Below are positions 47,181-56,099 of a stretch of 64,000 nucleotides of DNA, piece after piece. The translations under genes and the position numbers were made by a program. Under the pieces are notes generated by a model, which saw only the letters and a list, made by a program, of their open reading frames with translations, had not been told where the DNA came from and did not search any database. Every line of letters begins with the position of its first letter. Position 1 is the stretch's first letter. The stretch is from contig NZ_KB849626.1 of the NCBI RefSeq assembly GCF_000368685.1, positions 168,436 through 232,435 on the forward strand, written 5' to 3'. This stretch comes from Acinetobacter baylyi DSM 14961 = CIP 107474. GTDB taxonomy: Bacteria; Pseudomonadota; Gammaproteobacteria; Pseudomonadales; Moraxellaceae.

Positions 47181-48293
47181 ATGTCAATGCGTATCGACAC
47201 TAATACATTGAATTATTATGTTCACAATGCCCAAATTTCTTTGAGTGTTTTAAGAACAAAAATTAATAATTTAGATCAATTTTTAAGTGGGGAAAAACAG
47301 CCAACTTTTAATCAGTTGTCTGAAATAGCAAAAAAGATTAATGTTCCAACGGGTCTTTTATTACTGAATAAAACTATTGATATTGATATCAAGCGATTGG
47401 ACTTCAGGACACTTGAGTCAGATTCAATCGATGAAGCAAGTGAAGAGTTAAGAGATACCATTGCAGAAATGGAAGTCAAACAGGAATTTTTGAAGAATGA
47501 AATTACTGAAAATTTAGATTTTGTAGGTCAATTTTCTATTGATTCCAATTTTCTAGAGGTGGCTAAAAAAATACGTAATAAGCTGGAAATTCCTTTGTTT
47601 TTCCAGAGCCAAGCTGATAATCCATTAAATTATCTACGTGATAAGATTAATGATATAGGTGTATTTGTTTTTTTTAATGGTAAAGTGAAAGATAATACAC
47701 ATCGGCCTCTTAGTGTGAAGGAATTCCGAGGTTTTGTCTTACTTGATCATAAAGCACCTATAATTTTTATTAATCAAAAGGATACTAAGACTGGTCAACT
47801 TTTTACATTAGTACATGAGTTAGTGCATATTTTTGTAGGTACTGAAGAAATATTTAATATTGTAGATACTGGTGATTATCAATTTGATCGAACTGAAGCA
47901 TTTATAAATAAAGTAACAGCAGAAATCTTAGCCCCTCGAGAGATTATCTTAAAGCTTAATTCAACCGATAGTAATTTTTTAGCTAGAAAATTTAAAGTCA
48001 GTGAATTTGTAATTGTAAGAAGACTATTAGAATTAAATAAGATCACACGTGAAGAATATCTGAATCGGACTAGAGACCTAGAGGAAAACCTTGAACGTTT
48101 TTTACCAAGTGAATCCGAATCAAATGGTGGAAGTTATACAAATAATATTAGATTTAGAGTCGATAATAAATTTTTCAAATATGTTATGAATGCAGTAAAT
48201 CATGATCGTATTTCATATACAGACGCATTTAATATTGTAGGTGTTGGTTTTAAAGGATATAAAATTTTGATGAATAGAGGTGGCAATGACTAA
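47181..48293 (+). CDS. XRE-like/ImmA-IrrE metallopeptidase
   Basis: This 370-residue protein combines an N-terminal helix-turn-helix-like region (about 15-65, with FLSGEKQPTFNQLSEIAKK) and a COG2856 ImmA/IrrE zinc peptidase domain. The metal site is HELVH at 212-216 with a downstream Glu in DRTEAFINKVTAEILAP. Such proteins cleave or regulate partner repressors and toxins (ImmA in ICEBs1, IrrE in Deinococcus). A GAGGAGG site precedes the ATG. Its stop overlaps the start of the DUF4411 gene by eight bases, and the pair recurs together in many genomes, which suggests a toxin-antitoxin or defence unit. AT-rich codon use matches the rest of the block. Confidence 0.85.
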   Translation: MSMRIDTNTLNYYVHNAQISLSVLRTKINNLDQFLSGEKQPTFNQLSEIAKKINVPTGLLLLNKTIDIDIKRLDFRTLESDSIDEASEELRDTIAEMEVKQEFLKNEITENLDFVGQFSIDSNFLEVAKKIRNKLEIPLFFQSQADNPLNYLRDKINDIGVFVFFNGKVKDNTHRPLSVKEFRGFVLLDHKAPIIFINQKDTKTGQLFTLVHELVHIFVGTEEIFNIVDTGDYQFDRTEAFINKVTAEILAPREIILKLNSTDSNFLARKFKVSEFVIVRRLLELNKITREEYLNRTRDLEENLERFLPSESESNGGSYTNNIRFRVDNKFFKYVMNAVNHDRISYTDAFNIVGVGFKGYKILMNRGGND

Positions 48294-48792
48294 GTATTTA
48301 TTGGACACTAATATTTATATCAACTTTTATGAACGATATTATCTATTTGATTTTTTTCCAAGTTTTTGGGAGAAAATCAAAGTAACTATCAACTCACAGG
48401 TTGTGCTCCCAGATATTGTTGTTAGTGAACATTATCAAGATGAAAGGTTTAAAAAGTGGCTGGAAGAAAATTTTACAGGGGTTTCTTGTAAGTACAAGGA
48501 TTATGTCGATTTATGGAGTGAAGTTATACAACATATTGCAAATCATGAATGTTATAGTGATAAAGCATTAACAAATGACAAAAGTTGGACACGTGAAAAA
48601 ATAGCTGATGGCTGGTTGATTGCTATAGCAAAAAAAGATAATTTAGTGATTGTGACAAGTGAAACTAAGAATATTAATTTAAATAAAAATCAACCTACAC
48701 AAAACCCGAAAGTTCCTGATATTGCAAATGATCTTGGTGTTCGCTGTATAGACATGAATACTTTTTTTAAAGAAATCGGATTAATAATCTAA
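48286..48792 (+). CDS. DUF4411 PIN-like protein
   Basis: This 168-residue protein begins KYLLDTNIYINFYERYY, the DxN start of a PIN-type nuclease fold, and keeps later acidic residues (VVSEHY, then DGWLIAIAKKDNLVIVTSE) that complete such a metal site. It matches the DUF4411 family, usually paired with an ImmA/IrrE gene. The ATG at 48286 overlaps the protease stop by eight bases; the open frame also includes a GTG at 48280. If it is an RNase toxin, the overlapping protease-HTH protein would be its controller. That pairing is established by gene order in many genomes; the biochemistry is inferred. Confidence 0.8.
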   Translation: MTKYLLDTNIYINFYERYYLFDFFPSFWEKIKVTINSQVVLPDIVVSEHYQDERFKKWLEENFTGVSCKYKDYVDLWSEVIQHIANHECYSDKALTNDKSWTREKIADGWLIAIAKKDNLVIVTSETKNINLNKNQPTQNPKVPDIANDLGVRCIDMNTFFKEIGLII

Positions 48793-48979
48793 TTAAAAAA
48801 TTAAGTGATGAATTTTATCTTCATATTCTAAAAATTAATATTATTCACTGAAAAATAATTTGTTAGCTATCAATTTAAAAAAATTAATTAGCCTGAAACA
48901 AAAAGATAAAATATCCAAAATTGAGATAGACAGGTCGTTCTGGTAATCTGGATTGATCAATAATAAGGCAAATACAATA

Positions 48980-51718
48980 ATGTTAAATAGTATTTTTGGC
49001 ATTCTTGATAAGTTGGGTTTCAATCAGCAAAAACGTGCAATCAGTATTCAGTTTTCAAATCAAGAATTAAACCATCACATCATGTTACAGCGTATCGATG
49101 GCTATCATGCCATCAACGATGGGCTGTCTGTCGAGCTTATTTGTATTTCAACAAATCCCTATCTTTCTTTAAAACAATTCATCGGGTGTCAGGCTGCAAT
49201 CGATCAAGTTACAGATACTGGAAAATTATTTAGAACAACGGGCATTATTACCGAAGCAAGCCAGGGGCAAAGTGATGGCGCATTAACACTGTATCGGCTA
49301 CGGCTACAAGATGCGACGAGCTTATGGCATAAACGGCGTAACAGCCGTGTATTTATGAACAAGAGTGTAGTCGAGATTATTGAAATTGTTTTTAGAGAGT
49401 GGCAAAGCAAAAGCCCACTCTTTGCCGCAACCCTTAAATTAGACACCAGCCATCTCACCAATAAACAGTACGATATTCGGCCTTTTTCGATGCAGTCAAA
49501 TGAAAGTGACTATGCGTATTTAACACGTTTAATGCGTGAAGAAGCAATTAATTGGCTCATCGACGAATCTAATTATCTGGTAATGAGTCAAACTCAAGCG
49601 ATCGAACCGCAGTACCTTCGCCTAGTCGATCAGAATACTGAATATAGTTGCTTAGAGCGTAGTTCTATTCGTTATCACCGTAGTCATGCCACCGAGCAAC
49701 AAGACAGCATTACCAGCCTCATTGCACAGCGCCAATTACAGTCAACTGCTATTTACGTACAGCGCTGGCAAGCAGATGCTTTATCTCAAGAAGATGCCAG
49801 CGGTTCAGTCTTAAGTAATCATCAACACAGCCAGCAACATGGCAATGAGAGCCTTAGTCTTGAACAGGCATGGAACATTTCCCCAGCATGGATGACCGAT
49901 TTAAACGGTGAAGATCAAGCCACTGCATCGGACAGTCGCCAGCTTGAAAAACTCAATAAACAGCTTCATCTGTATCAGGCATTACAGGCAAAGTCATTTA
50001 CTGCTTATAGTAGCGTCCGTGATACTCAAGTTGGATATTGGTTCAGGTTAGTGGATCATCCCGAGTTAGATAAAAATCATGATGAAAGTGATAAAGAGTT
50101 TTTGATTGTGAGTAAGCATTTTTACAATCAGAATAATTTACCTAAGGATATACAAGATCAAATACAACAACTGCTTAGCTTAAACCATTGGTCAATTTAT
50201 CAAGATAGTTTTCAAGAAAGACAAGCCAATAAGCTTACGCTGATTCGACGTAATATCGACATTGTGCCTGAGTATGATCCTTTACAACATCGGGCAATCG
50301 CTCATGTCCAGCGTGCCAGAGTAGTCGGCAGTGAAACTGAAGAAATTCATGTCGACGAGTGGGGGCGTATTAAAGTCCGTTTTTTATTTACACGTATTGA
50401 AGATCACGAACATGATGGTGGTGCGGGCTCAAATGACAGTGACACCGATTCGGCATGGGTGGATGTGCTTACTCCATGGGCGGGCGAAGGCTACGGGGCT
50501 CGCTTCTTACCACGTGTAGGTGAAATAGTCGTAATCGACTTTTTTGATGGAAATATTGATCGGCCATTCGTGACGGGGCGAATTCATGAAGCTCATCGTT
50601 CACCAACTAAGTTTGATATTAAAGGACAACTTCCAGAGACTAAAAAATTAAGTGGTATTCGCTCAAAAGAAGTCGCTGGGGAAGGTTACAACCAACTTCG
50701 CTTCGATGACACAACAGGACAAATCAGTGCGCAGTTACATAGTAGCCACGGCACTACGCAGCTCAATTTAGGTCATTTAAGCCACCCTAAAGATAAGGCC
50801 GAGAGTGAAGGGCGTGGAGAAGGGTTCGAGTTAAGAACAGATGATTGGGGTGCTATTCGTGCTTCAAAAGGAATACTTCTCACATCGGAAGCATCCGAGC
50901 AGGCACAAGGTGAACAACTCACAAGATCCAGTATCAAAGAAAATCTTCATTTTCACACTCAAAGTAACCAATACTTTAAAGAACTTGCTCAAGCTCACGA
51001 AGTTGATGAGCCTGATTTAGAAGCGCAAAAGTCATTAAAAGAAAAATTTGAATCATGGGCAGACAATAACGATGCGCTTGTTGCATTACATAGTGAATCT
51101 GCACTGATTTTAGATAGTAAAGAGAGTCTGCAACTGACATCAAAAGATAATATCGAGTTGAGTACACCGAAAAATCTGCAATTTTTTACGGGTAAAAGCT
51201 GGATTGCAAAGGCACTCGATAAAATTAGTTTATTTGCCAAACATGCCGGAATCAAAATTAAATCGGGTGAGGGAGATATAGAGGTCGCCGCTCAAAAAGG
51301 AAAAATGACTTTATCTTCTAAACAACAAATGCATGTTTACTCACTTAATGATTTTGTTCGAATCGAAAGTGGTAAAGGAATTTTGATTACCGCTGGTGGT
51401 GGCTATATCAAAATTCAAAATGGCAATATAGAAATTGCTTGCCCAGGCTTAATGGAACTCAAAGCGGGCCAAATTCAAGCCAAAAGCGGGGCTTCTCTTT
51501 CTAGCGAACTACCTGCAATGCCAGAATTAAAATCGCAATACGACGAGCATTTTATTTTGCATTATCCAGACGGTGAACCTGCAAAGAACTTGAAATACCG
51601 GATTACGGCAGAAGATGGTCAAGTTTTTGAGGGGGTATCTGGCGAAGATGGGAAAACTACAGTTTTTACCAAAGATGCGATGACAGCATTAAATATAGAA
51701 GTTTTTTCTCCTGAATAA
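48980..51718 (+). CDS. vgrG: type VI secretion spike protein VgrG
   Basis: VgrG forms the trimeric tip of the type VI secretion tube. The 912-residue protein has the gp27-like head in the first 400 residues, then the gp5-like OB region (EEIHVDEWGRIKVRFLF and FLPRVGEIVVIDFFDGNIDRP). A repetitive beta-helix needle of the DUF2345 type follows (LHSSHGTTQLNLGHLS, LLTSEASEQA). The tail after about residue 860 (HFILHYPDGEPAKNLKYRI) is a short beta domain that likely docks the cargo. The ATG at 48980 is preferred over one at 48953. It heads the vgrG-immunity-effector module; no core type VI genes or PAAR gene lie in the window. Confidence 0.93.
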   Translation: MLNSIFGILDKLGFNQQKRAISIQFSNQELNHHIMLQRIDGYHAINDGLSVELICISTNPYLSLKQFIGCQAAIDQVTDTGKLFRTTGIITEASQGQSDGALTLYRLRLQDATSLWHKRRNSRVFMNKSVVEIIEIVFREWQSKSPLFAATLKLDTSHLTNKQYDIRPFSMQSNESDYAYLTRLMREEAINWLIDESNYLVMSQTQAIEPQYLRLVDQNTEYSCLERSSIRYHRSHATEQQDSITSLIAQRQLQSTAIYVQRWQADALSQEDASGSVLSNHQHSQQHGNESLSLEQAWNISPAWMTDLNGEDQATASDSRQLEKLNKQLHLYQALQAKSFTAYSSVRDTQVGYWFRLVDHPELDKNHDESDKEFLIVSKHFYNQNNLPKDIQDQIQQLLSLNHWSIYQDSFQERQANKLTLIRRNIDIVPEYDPLQHRAIAHVQRARVVGSETEEIHVDEWGRIKVRFLFTRIEDHEHDGGAGSNDSDTDSAWVDVLTPWAGEGYGARFLPRVGEIVVIDFFDGNIDRPFVTGRIHEAHRSPTKFDIKGQLPETKKLSGIRSKEVAGEGYNQLRFDDTTGQISAQLHSSHGTTQLNLGHLSHPKDKAESEGRGEGFELRTDDWGAIRASKGILLTSEASEQAQGEQLTRSSIKENLHFHTQSNQYFKELAQAHEVDEPDLEAQKSLKEKFESWADNNDALVALHSESALILDSKESLQLTSKDNIELSTPKNLQFFTGKSWIAKALDKISLFAKHAGIKIKSGEGDIEVAAQKGKMTLSSKQQMHVYSLNDFVRIESGKGILITAGGGYIKIQNGNIEIACPGLMELKAGQIQAKSGASLSSELPAMPELKSQYDEHFILHYPDGEPAKNLKYRITAEDGQVFEGVSGEDGKTTVFTKDAMTALNIEVFSPE

Positions 51719-51738
51719 AGGACTAAGGAAAGTTAAGA

Positions 51739-52797
51739 ATGAAATTATTAAAGCGCTTAACCCTTTGCTTATTAACAACAGTTTCTTTTAGTGCATGTTC
51801 AAATGTTGAAAAAGAACAAGAAGGAATTAAAGTGATCGATTATCGTAATCCTAAAAAAGTGTGTTTCGGCCGAATTGAATTAACGGTTCCGAAAGAAACA
51901 GAAGTTGAATACAGTAACTTCAACTACAACGGCAGTAATATAGAAGTAGATGAAAGTGTAAAAACATACGAAGCATATCAAAAATTGATTAATGACAAGA
52001 TTGAGTATTTAAAGCATGAGCCGCATGAAACAGAAGGCGTTTTATTAAAACAAGAAATGCCAGGCCCAGTAAATCAGCTTAACCGTTCTGTTAGTCATAT
52101 TATTGTTTTTCGAGATGGGTTGTATGTGACATCAGCTTATGAAGTTTATGGTTACCTTTATCTAGGCCCGAAAAGATTAGTTGTTCTTAAAAGTGGAGCA
52201 AGTAATGATTTATTGAATGAGGCTATTGAGGACATGAAACAAACTTTAAGAAGTATAAAAATAAAATCGGCTAAAGGCGAAGATCAAGCCGGTTTATGTT
52301 GGAAGGATTTTTTTATTGTAGACGATATGAGCAAAAACATTCCGTTTGGGGGAGGATATTTACATTTCAAATTCCCTAGTTATCCGCAAGTTCGGGCTGA
52401 TGTCGTATATCGTGTAACCTATGACTCGGATTTGCACTTAATTGAAATGATGAAAAAGAACCAGAAAGAGTTACCTGCCATTGCGAAAGCCTTGATGAGC
52501 ATTGAGAATCTCAGAGAACATAAAAAGATAATCAATGGTTTGGGTGGTGAAGAGGTGCTAAATCATATGTCCAGACGTGGATATTTTGAAAGAGGCTATG
52601 AAGTAGGAGAATGGCAGTATCTAGGCACACTAGATAACCATAATGACCCTTATATTCAGTTTAGTTTTGATAGTGCAGACATGGTAAGACCTGACGACCC
52701 ACTCAATTCAACAATAAGCCAGAAAGAAGCTCTTCGACTGAATGATTTTATTTTAAACAGTATCCGAATTACACCGAATAATGAAAAAGAGAAATAA
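51739..52797 (+). CDS. Tli4-like type VI immunity lipoprotein
   Basis: This 352-residue periplasmic lipoprotein has a signal peptide ending in the lipobox FSAC (Cys20). Its mature part resembles Tli4-family immunity proteins, which bind and block Tle4-type phospholipase effectors in the periplasm. It contains two related halves: each has a CF/CW-x-x segment (KKVCFGRIELTVP, then GLCWKDFFIVDD). It lies 20 bases after vgrG and one base before the lipase effector gene. Placement between the spike and the effector gives self-protection early in translation. The family call is from recall of the pattern, not from a search. Confidence 0.75.
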   Translation: MKLLKRLTLCLLTTVSFSACSNVEKEQEGIKVIDYRNPKKVCFGRIELTVPKETEVEYSNFNYNGSNIEVDESVKTYEAYQKLINDKIEYLKHEPHETEGVLLKQEMPGPVNQLNRSVSHIIVFRDGLYVTSAYEVYGYLYLGPKRLVVLKSGASNDLLNEAIEDMKQTLRSIKIKSAKGEDQAGLCWKDFFIVDDMSKNIPFGGGYLHFKFPSYPQVRADVVYRVTYDSDLHLIEMMKKNQKELPAIAKALMSIENLREHKKIINGLGGEEVLNHMSRRGYFERGYEVGEWQYLGTLDNHNDPYIQFSFDSADMVRPDDPLNSTISQKEALRLNDFILNSIRITPNNEKEK

Positions 52798-52798
52798 G

Positions 52799-54529
52799 AT
52801 GGCGAACAAAACTATTGCACAAACAGGGTCAGCCACTAGTCCAACGACCAATAAGTCTGGAACTTATGTAGAGGTGCCTTTACAGGACACAATCCCAATT
52901 ATTTTTGTACCTGGAATTATGGGTTCAAATATTTTTAATACTGTTTTGGGTAAGCCAGTCTGGATGATTGGTAATGGTATTTCTGGTCAAGTTAAAACCT
53001 TAACCAAACAGATGGGAAAAACTCCTGCTGAGCTACAGACAGAGTTAGACCCTTTAAATACAAGAGTAGATACAAGTGGTGATATAAAAGTTGACCGACG
53101 ACTAAAACTTACCGAAAAAACACTGCGGGAACGTTATTGGGGAACTGTACATTGGGATAGTTATGGTGGAATTCTAACTTATTTGCAAATGGTATTAAAT
53201 AACGTCGATTTAAATGAAAAACCGATTTATACAACCGGCTTGGGAGGAGGATATGCTGCCGTTCAACAAATGAAACAGCAAGAGGCAGTTTATGAGTGGA
53301 AAAGTTTACTGAATCAAACTGAATCCTCAAAATGGTTTCCACAACAATCATTTGTGCCGATTAATCAACAAGAGATAGAACATCTTAAAAAATTCCATTT
53401 TCCCGTCTATGCGATGGGGTATAACTGGCTACAGTCGAGTGAAAACGGTGCAGCGCTTGTTGCTCAAAAACTAGATAAAATAAAGCAAGAATATGGTGCA
53501 CGCTTTCATAAATTTATTATCGTAACTCACTCTATGGGTGGCCTTTTAACGCGTAGATTAGTTCAATTGTGTAGTGCTGATATTGCAGGTGTGGTACATG
53601 GAGTAATGCCTGCTGAAGGCGCAGCAGCAGCTTATCGTCGTATTGTGGCAGGCTCTGGTGATGTCGGTGCTTTGCCAGCCTATGTTCTTGGTAAAAATAC
53701 TGAACATGTGACTGCGGTACTTGCAAATGCGCCAGGTGGTTTAGAACTGTTACCAACCAAAGCTTATAACAGTGGAAAGCCATGGTTATTCTTAAACGGC
53801 TCAGGATTAATAAATGGAAAAGACTTACAAAAGAACGTTGTATCTCTTCCGAAAAATGATCCATATGAAGAGATTTATAAGGCCGATGGGGTTTGGTGGG
53901 AAATGGTTAAGGATGAACTAGTTGATCCTGCCAAGTTAATTAAGAAAGATAATCCTAATCAGAGAGCCAAAGATGTATATTTCAAAAAAATTGAGAAAGT
54001 AAAAGAATTTCATTCTAAGATTACCAATAAATATCATCCATGTACTTATGTTAACTATGGAGATGACTCTAAACATTTAAGTTTTGGAACACTTACATGG
54101 ACGTTAGATCGACCATTACGGGGATTAACTGCTGAACAAATGAAGAGGTTACCAAGAGCGACAGCAAAGCAAATAGGTACATATCGTCAAAAAATTGTTC
54201 AAGAACAAATGGTCAAAATTAAAGAGGGCAAAGGTACAGATGCGAACAATCGTGACTTAGCACTTGAGAATGATGGTATCCGCTATATCTCGTTAGTAAA
54301 TGGTAATCTGGGTGTCTTTTCAATCTCCAATCAAGACGCAGCTGGAGATGGTACCGTACCGCACCAGTCTGGTTCTGCTCCACTAAAACAGTCTGGCGTT
54401 AAACAAGTATTTAAAATGACAGGTTTTGATCATCAAGGGAGTTATAACAATACTCAAGTTAAACGCTCAGTCTTATATTCAATAGTAAAGATCATTAAAG
54501 AGAATAATATTCAGCCAAAATTTAGATGA
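52799..54529 (+). CDS. type VI secretion lipase effector (Tle type)
   Basis: This 576-residue alpha/beta hydrolase should be a phospholipase delivered by the VgrG encoded upstream. The nucleophile is Ser245 in VTHSMGGLLTRRL; the first residue of the usual GxSxG is Thr, as in some LCAT/PGAP1-like lipases. The rest of the triad can be proposed: Asp517 in GDGTVPHQSG and His545 in GFDHQGS. The N terminus has an oxyanion-type IIFVPGIMGSNIF segment. No signal peptide is present, as expected for type VI cargo. The ATG at 52799 lies one base after the immunity stop. Which Tle class it belongs to cannot be settled here. Confidence 0.82.
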   Translation: MANKTIAQTGSATSPTTNKSGTYVEVPLQDTIPIIFVPGIMGSNIFNTVLGKPVWMIGNGISGQVKTLTKQMGKTPAELQTELDPLNTRVDTSGDIKVDRRLKLTEKTLRERYWGTVHWDSYGGILTYLQMVLNNVDLNEKPIYTTGLGGGYAAVQQMKQQEAVYEWKSLLNQTESSKWFPQQSFVPINQQEIEHLKKFHFPVYAMGYNWLQSSENGAALVAQKLDKIKQEYGARFHKFIIVTHSMGGLLTRRLVQLCSADIAGVVHGVMPAEGAAAAYRRIVAGSGDVGALPAYVLGKNTEHVTAVLANAPGGLELLPTKAYNSGKPWLFLNGSGLINGKDLQKNVVSLPKNDPYEEIYKADGVWWEMVKDELVDPAKLIKKDNPNQRAKDVYFKKIEKVKEFHSKITNKYHPCTYVNYGDDSKHLSFGTLTWTLDRPLRGLTAEQMKRLPRATAKQIGTYRQKIVQEQMVKIKEGKGTDANNRDLALENDGIRYISLVNGNLGVFSISNQDAAGDGTVPHQSGSAPLKQSGVKQVFKMTGFDHQGSYNNTQVKRSVLYSIVKIIKENNIQPKFR

Positions 54530-54791
54530 AAATGTGTGAATTCATTTTTAATTTATGCATCTTTAGTTTTTAGAGATTATTCACCCTCCATTTTCGGTCT
54601 CAATTCATCAAGGGAAATACACCACTAGCTTATAAAATACGTCAATTTTCGATGTTTAAAACAATATTCAATGACAGAGAAATTGCTTACATATACAAAA
54701 GATTTAGCGGGCTGAATGCTCGTGTTTAAGCTTAGATTAACACTATAAGAATATTTATATGACAACTTGATCAGTCGTACAGATCCTTCTT
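54530..54791. other. right border of the accessory region
   Basis: About 260 AT-rich bases between the effector gene and the efflux operon. No integrase, direct repeat of the left border or clear terminator is seen. It should contain the efflux operon promoter. Confidence 0.45.
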
Positions 54792-56090
54792 ATGAATGGA
54801 AATTCACTACCAGAAAATAGCGAAAAAAATGACCGAAAAAAGAAGGTGTTTGTAAGTTATATCATCTTGTTTATTATATTATTTTTGGTTGGATGGGGAA
54901 TCTGGTTTTTAACCCATCAACCTATTGCATCTGCCCGAAGTGGTGCACATGGGAAAGGTGGACAAAAAGCAGGGTTGGGTCTGAATGGCGCACCCATCGC
55001 GGTTGGTGTGAGTAAAGTTGTACAACAAGACGTGCAACAAACGATTCAGGCACTGGGAACCGTCACTTCTAGCAATACCGTTGTAGTCCATCCATTGATC
55101 AATGGCACCTTGATGCAAATCTATTTTAAAGAAGGTGGATTGGTTCATAAGGGTCAGTTGTTGGCACTTATTGATGATCGGGCACCCAAAGCAGCTTTGC
55201 TACAAGCACAAGGGCAGTTACTCAAAGATCAGGCTTTACTCACCAATGCTCAACTGGATTTGCAGCGCTATGCACAATTGTGGCAGCAAGATTCAATTGC
55301 AAAGCAGCAATACGACACTCAGGCCTCGTTGGTTAAACAATATCAAGGTGTTCTTAAAACAGATCAGGCTGCTGTAGATAATGCAAAACTGCAATTAAGC
55401 TACACCCGTGTTGTTTCGCCAGTCGATGGACGAATTGGTTTAAGACAGATTGATGTTGGCAATATGGTCAACTCTTCAGATACCAATGGCATTGCCAATA
55501 TTACCCAGCTCAAAAATATTTCAGTTGTGTTTGCTGTGCCAGAGCAATATCTCACCCAATTAATGCAGATTACAGATCATCCAGACCAGCCGATTGAGGT
55601 AGCGGCATGGGATCGTCAAAATACGCAAAAACTTGCCGATGGCAAGCTCGTGGCGCTGGATAATCAGGTGAATGTCACCACGGGAACCATCAACATTAAA
55701 GCCAGTTTTGACAATCATAATCAGCATTTATTTCCGAATCAGTTTGTCAATGTAAGAATGAGTTTGGGCAATATTCCAAATGCGCTAATTGTGCCAACAG
55801 TCGCATTACAACTGGGTGCCCATGGCTCTTTTGTCTATAAAGTTAATTCAGATCAGAAGGTGAGTGCAGTGAATGTTCAAACAGGCACGGTGGTAGAGGA
55901 CAATACAGTCATTACGGGTGGAGCACTAAATGCCAATGATACTGTGGTAACGGATGGGGTGGATAAGCTTAAGGACGGCGCAAAAATTACGCTTGCAAGT
56001 GCAGCACACCACGGCTTAGGGCAGCATCGCGCTCAAAATCATGCGTCAAACTCGGCGGTTACTCAGCCTTCTGCGCCCACTGCGCAGTAA
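54792..56090 (+). CDS. mdtA: RND efflux periplasmic adaptor, MdtA-like
   Basis: This membrane fusion protein links the inner membrane pumps to the outer membrane channel. The 432-residue protein has an N-terminal anchor helix (about 20-40), then the lipoyl domain (ALGTVTSSNTVVVHPLINGTL), a coiled-coil hairpin, the second lipoyl half (YTRVVSPVDGRIGLRQIDVG) and beta-barrel and membrane-proximal parts. Its length and the two-pump operon downstream match MdtABC. A Gly/His-rich loop follows the anchor, and the tail is His- and Ala-rich. The spacing to the next gene is nine bases, so this is the first gene of a four-gene operon. Confidence 0.88.
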   Translation: MNGNSLPENSEKNDRKKKVFVSYIILFIILFLVGWGIWFLTHQPIASARSGAHGKGGQKAGLGLNGAPIAVGVSKVVQQDVQQTIQALGTVTSSNTVVVHPLINGTLMQIYFKEGGLVHKGQLLALIDDRAPKAALLQAQGQLLKDQALLTNAQLDLQRYAQLWQQDSIAKQQYDTQASLVKQYQGVLKTDQAAVDNAKLQLSYTRVVSPVDGRIGLRQIDVGNMVNSSDTNGIANITQLKNISVVFAVPEQYLTQLMQITDHPDQPIEVAAWDRQNTQKLADGKLVALDNQVNVTTGTINIKASFDNHNQHLFPNQFVNVRMSLGNIPNALIVPTVALQLGAHGSFVYKVNSDQKVSAVNVQTGTVVEDNTVITGGALNANDTVVTDGVDKLKDGAKITLASAAHHGLGQHRAQNHASNSAVTQPSAPTAQ

Positions 56091-56099
56091 GGAGTGTTG

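Noticed and set aside
36041..54791. Intact prophage or integrative element
   Set aside because: No integrase, terminase, capsid, relaxase or transposase gene is present; only the C4-like RNA points to phage ancestry.
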